From Chara braunii (Eukaryota > Streptophyta > Charophyceae > Charales > Characeae): a stretch of 25,185 nt of DNA. The notes beneath the pieces were generated by a model that was given only the letters and a program-made list of their open reading frames with translations, searched no databases and was not told where the DNA came from. A program made the position numbers and the translations under genes. Shown piece after piece: positions 19,415-25,185 of this stretch (positions are counted from its first letter, which is position 1; each line of letters begins with the position of its first letter). Location: contig BFEA01000232.1 of assembly GCA_003427395.1 (NCBI GenBank), forward strand, positions 1,922,260-1,947,444, given 5' to 3'.

Positions 19415-20393
19415 TGCGATGAACCTCCCAGCTCAACACCAATGAGCGCACATATTCACACTATATGAATGGATGAGTTCACACGAAGTCCACGCTGGAG
19501 ACCAGAAAGATTAAGACTAGATAGCGCAACTTACGAATTCCAACAAGTTATAACAAAAGCAATAAGAGTTCTGAGTCACCGACGCACAACAGCGCATGTC
19601 ATAGGTAATGAAACATCCAACATAATCACCCAGGTAAGTATTTTTTTTCCTCTCTGCTCTTCTCTCTCTGTTGTATCACCCCTCCTTGCTGATCTTCTCT
19701 ATAGCTATGACCTCGTTGTATCTTCTCTCCCTACATGCATGCATACACACACTAATTTCTATTCAAAGATCTACTCTGAATACACCCACCGTTAACTCTA
19801 CTAACCCCTTTGTAATCTATTATTGTCTACTAACATTAACACCCTGCGCTGGCGCAACTATGGTTGTCTTTTGTAGTCTTGGAATGCTCTTCAAATCTTG
19901 CCAGCCTCTGCTTTCTGGGACCTGGTTGATTATGGTACCACATCTCCACGACATGTTTGCTTCTGAATGTCAAGGTCAGGAACCTTCCCGAAGTTCCTTT
20001 GGTCTATTGCTGCTTGGACCTTTAAGTAGTGACTTTTCATTTGTGAACATAACGTTTGACCGTGGACTGTGGGTCCTGCCTCTGGAACACGATTTTTGTC
20101 TGTGGAACTGCCCTTTTACTCGTGTGATGTGATTCTTCAGTAGGGCTTTTCATTATACGACTTGCTTGTGAATCTGGTTTCTCTCTCGTGGGATGTGGCT
20201 CTTCAAAATGACTTTTTATTATGAGACGTGACTCTTATCCTTGAGATGTGACTGTTTGTTGGGTGTCTGCTGGACCAGACTGCTGAGGTACCTAACTGTG
20301 ACTTTTCTAAGTTTGACTAACTCGGCCTTTTCTTGACCAGGGCATCTGACCCTGAGATACGAATTTGGGGTTTGAATCGTGGAAGGCCTTTTA
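19415..20393 (-). repeat. 5' LTR of the retrotransposon (right copy)
   Basis: About 979 bp, homologous to 11903-12902. On the plus strand it starts TGCGATGAACC and ends at 20392-20393 with TA where the other copy has CA. It lacks about 28 bp present in the left copy and has small insertions near 19990. In element orientation it would contain the promoter, but no convincing conserved TATA box is shared by the two copies. A 153-codon plus-strand frame here (19671-20132) overlaps a similar one in the left copy and is not considered a gene. Confidence 0.9.
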
Positions 20394-21522
20394 AAAGCTT
20401 ACAAAATCAATATATAAATATAGGTCTATACACCTTAAAAAATATACAACCCATATCTTTTATTTTGTTTTTGGATTTTTTTTAGCGCACAAAAAAAATG
20501 TTTGTTGATCCCATTGTAACCCGTCTAACGGGCTTTTCAACGGGGATTTTTTCAAGGTGGAACCCTCGTTGAATCATTTTTCCAACACTAGCTTTAGTGA
20601 TTATCCTCTCGCGACTAGTACATAGAGTTTTACTAGAGGTAAATTGTATTAAAGTTCAATTCAACCTTAGTTCATGGTGTTATTTTTGTGAGAAAACTGG
20701 TTTGGATAGCACTGGTTTCAAATTAGGTTCGAAAAATACATAGTGTAATATGAGCGGCAAACCCGACTTACATAGTACACAGAAATTGTTGGTCAACTAT
20801 CCCGTTCAAAAAATACACAGGTTATCAGTCTTGCAGTATTGACACATATTTAATGTAAGATATAACTGGTCAAGATTTCTATCCGTTTACAATGCAAAGG
20901 TATAAGGGATTTTTCTTGTTTTCGTTTCCTTGACAGTAATTGAATAAACAAAACAAAAACGAGGAACTTCCTCATAACATCTCAAAAAGAAGGCGTGGAT
21001 ATTTTTTAGGTTTGACAAAAATATATGAGACAATATTGTGAAGAATAAAAGTACAAGAGTAACTTTGGATTACGCCTCTTGTGCCGAACATTTCTTAAGC
21101 CTTTGCATTACTATGTATCATTGTCCACTTAACCAAAATATTGTGTTGATTTCGTAATCAATATGTACACAAAATCAAATTTATTAAATAAATAATGAGT
21201 TGTGCAATGAGTCCCTTAAATATACAAAAAAAAACGATCAAACTACTTACATAAGATTATTTCTACTTCGCTTAAGTTATTTGAATGACACCCCCTTTAT
21301 TCATCTATTTTTTTAAGATTGTATATGTTAAATCATTCATGGATTCTTTAATCATCAATCACCGTCGAGTAGGAATTCTGCTAGAAGGTAAGCAATCTTT
21401 CTTCGCATAACACTCCTTTTACCCATCAAACAAACTAAAAATAAACATATTAAATCATTAATAATCCTCTATACTTTGTTTTGAATTTAAAGCAACAACT
21501 TCCAACTTAATGAACTATTGGC
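20394..21522. other. Right flank of retrotransposon, AT-rich, no gene
   Basis: 20425-20500 ('tacaaccc..at.ttttattt...') resembles 11752-11800 on the left flank, and 20515-20585 has 'aacccgt..aacggg' words like those near 11280-11360. The retrotransposon may therefore have inserted in an older repeat. From 20600 to 21520 no coding frame or repeat was recognised. Confidence 0.4.
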
Positions 21523-21606
21523 TCGGGTTTGTTTACAATATTTACTAGTTTAAGTACTGTAATATCGGGTTTGTTTACAATATTTACTAGTTTAAGTACT
21601 GTAATA
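21523..21606. repeat. Perfect two-copy 42-bp tandem repeat
   Basis: 21523-21564 and 21565-21606 are identical over 42 bp, each starting TCGGGTTTGTTTACAATATT. Absence of any difference implies a recent duplication (or an assembly artefact). No function is evident. Confidence 0.95.
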
Positions 21607-24100
21607 AACTAACCCATGCTTGGTCTGAATAGTCGTGAAAATGATACTTCTGGAGGGGAAAAGAGAGAATCGCAATTTCTTACTCCAACTCTTGATATTG
21701 AAAACTTACTCAAGGGAAAAATAATTGAATAGTATATGAACTCAACGAGAGAACTGGAAAAAGAGGGGAAGGGAGAAAATAAAATATTAAACAAGGTAAG
21801 TAGAGGTGTCATCCGAGGTCTTATTTCCAAAAACTACAACCACTTCCTCTTTGCCTTATCACTATTTCTCATTAATCTTACTTATTAGTTCATTATTCAC
21901 CTCTTGTTAATTGAGAAGCGCAAGGGTGTGGATCGCACAAAAAAACTATTAACATCAGTCTCCTTAAACACGTGTTTTTCCTTGCTCCGATCAGACAGTA
22001 ATCATCAGGTACATCTTACCAAAAGAACTCATACGTACCACTTTTACGTCACAACCAGCAAGTTTTTCATCATGAAAGGCATGCGTGACGGGAAATGAAA
22101 ACATAAAGAGCACGACGTTGATATCAATCGTACATTGACTCGTAAATATCTCTTAGAAAGCCTGACTTTTAGATACTCATACATCTTGTTAGTACTTGGA
22201 TCTCGTACATAAGATAACAAATTAGAAAGTTCGAACATTGGTAGCAAAATAAGCGCACAATGAAACAAAAGGCACCACCAATGTTGATTAAGCTAGTGTT
22301 TAGCTCACTTAACTTCGAATGCTTCCCTTAAAAGTCCGACTTTGAATGACACTCTCTCTCTTTCGTGCACTACACCGAACTTTTGTTACTACCATAAGAA
22401 GATGGAAAGCCTTGCAGATCATACATGATAGTTGATGACATCAACAAGATTGATCACTCAACTTCTAAAGCAAGTTCTCTGAGGAAGCCTTACTTGACAA
22501 GCTCTCGTACATCGCCAATACCTCGTTCACCTCATTCGGTTCTACCACACCACAATCGAGATGGAACGTGCGATAGGTGACACAGACCATGCAAGGGAGC
22601 AAATGACGTTAAGAAAGGAATGTCTGCACATCTCTCTCAAGTGGCGAACAAAAAATTGACTCCTCTCTCACATGTGCACTGCTAGTACCACACTCGTTAT
22701 GTTCATCCTCGCTTCACTAACCGTATGACGAGAGTAAGTGAGCAGCTCAATTGACATGAACTGTAATTTTCACGTATAGAACTCTTTCTTACAAATTTGA
22801 ACTTGGGTGCCTAACCACACAACTAATGTCTAGCTTCACACATTACCCTTGCTTCACTATGAAGCAGAGAGTGCGCGATGGTGGGTGGCGCACGTCACTT
22901 CAAAGAGTAAATGATGTTAACTCTCGAGTACAAGCATGCTCTCGACGACTATTACACAAAGTTCTCCGACAACCAAACTTTGATCGTGTGTCAGTCCCTA
23001 GTCCCCTTCTCCTCGTGTCTAACCTCAGTTACACCACACCAGAGATGAAGAGTAGCTCGGATCGTGCATGGAAACAAATAACTTCTACAGTGGGATCACA
23101 CGTGCAACTCTTGCACGAAAGTCTACTCTCTAAAACCTATAGGCACCGCTAATACCTTACAGCGACAACTCCTCTCACTAACGATCTCATCACTCTCTCT
23201 CCTGCCGTCTGTAACTACGTTGCACCCTTAGGTCCTCCGACGTCGCGAGCTAGCCTCGGGGCCGTCTTCCACAGATGGCATTGATGGGTGGTCCTGCAAC
23301 CACTAATCCGGTCCATGCCAGGACTGGGTCTCCACGTCACTGGCCTCGGACTCTGCTTTCAATCATGGTCCAGGTCATGCTGCTTTCTCTTTGTAGTTCC
23401 CATTGAGGTCCCCGTCTTATGGTAAGCGATCGTTACTTCAAGTTGGGCAGTAACACAGTCTCGTCGAAACCTCCTCTTTGCTCTGTTCCTAGCCTCCGTA
23501 ATTGTCGCCTGCAATTTCTGACCTCACCTCATTTTTGCCTCTCTACCCCTTTCGACATTAATCTTCAGCTTGGCCTTCTCACCGTCGAAGTTCAAAATCG
23601 TCGTGATCCAAAAACCTTTTTCCGATACTAAGGCCAAGCGTACCAAGAGTCTCCACACCCCTATAGCCCTCTAACCCCTTTTGACACGTTATAGCCACTC
23701 TTCGTTTCAAGATTCATTTTTAGTAAGACTAATGATTAGCCAGAATCTCACAAGCTAGGGGCTTACTAGACTTTGATAATCGCAGCCTGAGCACTTTCTC
23801 TCTCCGCATTGCTATCCCAGACTTACAGAGCAGTTGACATACAACCACAGACCAATGGCGGGATGATTCAACGACCGACTTTTATAAACAAAAAGTATCG
23901 TGGTCCCCGTGCTCTAAACGAGAGACCAATAAATATATTAAGGATATAATAAAATAATGTCGGTCAATGATAGTTATGCGGGTCTGTCGAGACTAAAGAC
24001 CCAACGGTCGCTAAACGCGCCCATCCGTGATCAAGTCCAACAATTCTTTTCGACCGGCCAATTTCTTACTTTAAAAGAAGCATTAGACCTATCATTAATA
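21607..24100. other. Long unassigned region, no supported gene
   Basis: No frame exceeds about 108 codons and none has a recognisable domain. Between about 22360 and 23090 related strings such as 'ctacaccgaac', 'ctaccacaccacaatcgagatgg' (22546 onward) and 'ttacaccacaccagagatg' recur at intervals of a few hundred bases, a possible decayed repeat. 23200-23640 is somewhat more GC-balanced but interrupted in all frames. Exons of a host gene cannot be excluded from sequence alone, but I see no conserved peptide or clear splice architecture. Confidence 0.35.
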
Positions 24101-24250
24101 GGGGTCCGTATCCGACGGTAAGGAGGGGGGTTATGACCCTCCATGCTTCCTATCGATGCGGCCGCGGTACCCTCATTTTGAGGGTTAGCTCCACGATGTC
24201 TGATAGGTTGTTATCACCAAGCAAAATAGGTTCGGCCAGTCTAGGCCGTC
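24101..24250. other. GC-rich segment with two hairpins and clustered sites
   Basis: A hairpin GGAGGG...CCCTCC lies near 24122-24142, and a tight hairpin ACCCTCA-TTT-TGAGGGT near 24169-24185. Between them 24152-24171 contains four contiguous or overlapping palindromes (ATCGAT, GCGGCCGC, CCGCGG, GGTACC). No gene is recognised. Confidence 0.5.
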
Positions 24251-24536
24251 CACCTTAGAATTTTGAAGCGAATGAACCATTTGTTCCCCTGCAAAGTCAC
24301 ACAAGGGAACAAAATTTGAAAAGACAAAAAAAAAACCGAAAAGAAAATTAAACTTCCGCTCATGAAATCATAAAACCGCGTTGGACTTAGACCATCCAAT
24401 TGTTCAAATCTAAAATAAAGATCCAGATCAGGGCGCAATTCTGATGCGCATCACTCTGCTTTCTTTTTTCACTCCTTTTCTTTTCTTCTCTTCTGATTGT
24501 GACCGCGGTTCCCGTACACAACCCATAACTCGACTA

Positions 24537-24566
24537 AGGGGGAGCTAGGGGGAGCTAGGGGGAGCT
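24537..24566. repeat. Three perfect copies of AGGGGGAGCT
   Basis: A 10-bp unit repeated three times without mismatch, followed by CGGCTCG. This is a small G-rich tandem repeat within the end block; no function is evident. Confidence 0.9.
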
Positions 24567-24599
24567 CGGCTCGCAGTAGAAAAGACTGAACCGGTCCTT

Positions 24600-25080
24600 C
24601 TACATCGGATAAGTTAGGCTGGATGAAGAAGCAAATACGAAAGAAAGGCCAATGACCAATGAAAGTAGTAAACCAATGACCAAATACACACAAATAGGTG
24701 CAAACTCGTGTACTTGGGCAAGGCCGGTGGCTACCACGAGCATGGGCCAGTTATACTCTAGTGTACAGCAGGACACCGAGTCCACTTGGACCAATGGAAA
24801 GTCCAGTGGCGCCCCCCCTCCTTTTATCAGTGCCAGGACACAGCGCCCTCCTTCACCGTGCTGGCTGAGCCTTCCCCTACCCTGGAAAGATGCGGCTGTA
24901 TATGAGCCACATATTTGTTTTTCCAGCGGGAAGGTACTGGTGGTTTAAACCACCAGTACCTCGCTCAGCTATCGGCCGCGGGCCTTCCCGTATACGCGCC
25001 GCAGCCTTCGGGAGGTCGGCCAAGGGCCGGTCGCTCCTTCTTGGCCGGAGCCCGCCAAGTACGGGTTGTTACTCACACAA
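24600..25080. other. GC-rich end block related to 7.25 kb
   Basis: 24866-24894 matches 7251-7279 at 27 of 29 positions by eye, and a further 'gtactggtgg' follows in both places (24934 and 7332). The block includes a perfect palindrome (24933-24960) and a run rich in GGCC/CCGG words to about 25075. It looks like the 5870-7400 block in style and may share its origin, possibly mitochondrial. Open frames (24652-24948, 24890-25108) end in low-complexity DNA and have no domain. Confidence 0.35.
24933..24960. repeat. Perfect 28-bp palindrome
   Basis: Two 14-bp arms, GGTACTGGTGGTTT and its exact reverse complement, meet with no spacer and a central GTTTAAAC. It can form a cruciform or a hairpin without loop. 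The left half coincides with the 'gtactggtgg' word found once, unpaired, at 7332-7341. Confidence 0.95.
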
Positions 25081-25084
25081 TAAG

Positions 25085-25185
25085 GAAAAAAAATATATAT
25101 ATATATAAACACAAGAAAAAAAACTAAATAAAAGAAGATATCGTCGTTGCTTGTTGCCGTGCCGTAGGGGAGAGAGAGAGAGAGA
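25085..25185. repeat. A-rich, (TA)n and (AG)n microsatellites at window end
   Basis: An A8/(AT)n tract at about 25085-25107, another A-rich stretch, and an (AG)n run from about 25170 that continues past the window edge. Confidence 0.9.

Larger units (their letters stand above)
11903..20393 (-). mobile_element. Degenerate Ty3/gypsy LTR retrotransposon
   Basis: An 8.5-kb element read on the minus strand: 5' LTR (right), PBS, leader, gag, protease, RT, RNase H, integrase, 3' LTR (left). The order PR-RT-RH-IN is that of Ty3/gypsy (Metaviridae), not Ty1/copia, where integrase precedes RT. Both LTRs, the PBS and recognisable core motifs of every pol domain remain, so it is a full-length but inactive copy. 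Decay includes frameshifts throughout gag, at least six probable nonsense substitutions in pol, a triplicated 85-bp segment in the integrase end, and strongly diverged LTRs. The flanks share only a 4-bp AAAG (11899-11902 and 20394-20397), an imperfect target-site duplication where 5 bp is usual. No chromodomain was recognised, so the lineage is left open. Confidence 0.92.

Overview
The window looks like intergenic, repeat-dominated nuclear DNA of a land plant. The strongest evidence is one degenerate Ty3/gypsy-type LTR retrotransposon on the minus strand (11903-20393). Its primer-binding site matches the plant initiator tRNA-Met type. The surrounding DNA is AT-rich, with long A/T tracts, microsatellites, tandem duplications and small non-autonomous elements. 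I found no intact host gene, no tRNA or rRNA gene and no CRISPR array. Most open frames are short, begin at non-ATG codons and read like chance.

Layout. 1-660: AT-rich DNA with a diverged 191-bp tandem duplication ending in a GC-rich palindromic patch. 661-2400: AT-rich, low complexity. 2400-4200: mixed sequence with diverged direct repeats, unassigned. 4238-4586: a compact hairpin and direct-repeat cluster built on an 82-bp unit. 4620-5870: unassigned. 5870-7400: a more GC-balanced block with a strong stem-loop and a 120-bp-period duplication, possibly organelle-derived. 7417-about 7850: a possible solo-LTR-like start. 8000-10690: unassigned, with a poly(A) tract and an 81-bp duplication. 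10710-11077: a hAT-like MITE with matching 8-bp flanks. 11090-11902: GC patch, TG-rich tract and T-rich DNA, which is the left flank of the retrotransposon.

Retrotransposon, in its own 5'->3' direction (right to left here): 5' LTR (19415-20393), initiator-Met PBS (19400-19411), leader, gag with a Lys/Glu-rich N-terminal part and an Arg/Gly-rich nucleocapsid, protease, reverse transcriptase with YLDD, RNase H, integrase with HHCC and DD35E spacing, a C-terminal stretch carrying an 85-bp triplication, then the 3' LTR (11903-12902). The order PR-RT-RH-IN defines Ty3/gypsy. It is dead: gag is frameshifted repeatedly, pol has many nonsense codons, and the LTRs differ at roughly one base in ten over their first 230 bp. 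A CCCAAAA heptamer in the right phase sits at the gag/protease frame change.

20394-25185: right flank, a perfect 42-bp tandem duplication, long unassigned DNA, then a GC-rich end block (about 24100-25080) with hairpins, a 10-bp triple repeat, a perfect 28-bp palindrome and a segment related to the one at 7.25 kb. The most interesting unexplained signals are the two related blocks at 7.2 and 24.9 kb, the 82-bp hairpin family, and the gag/protease slip-site candidate.
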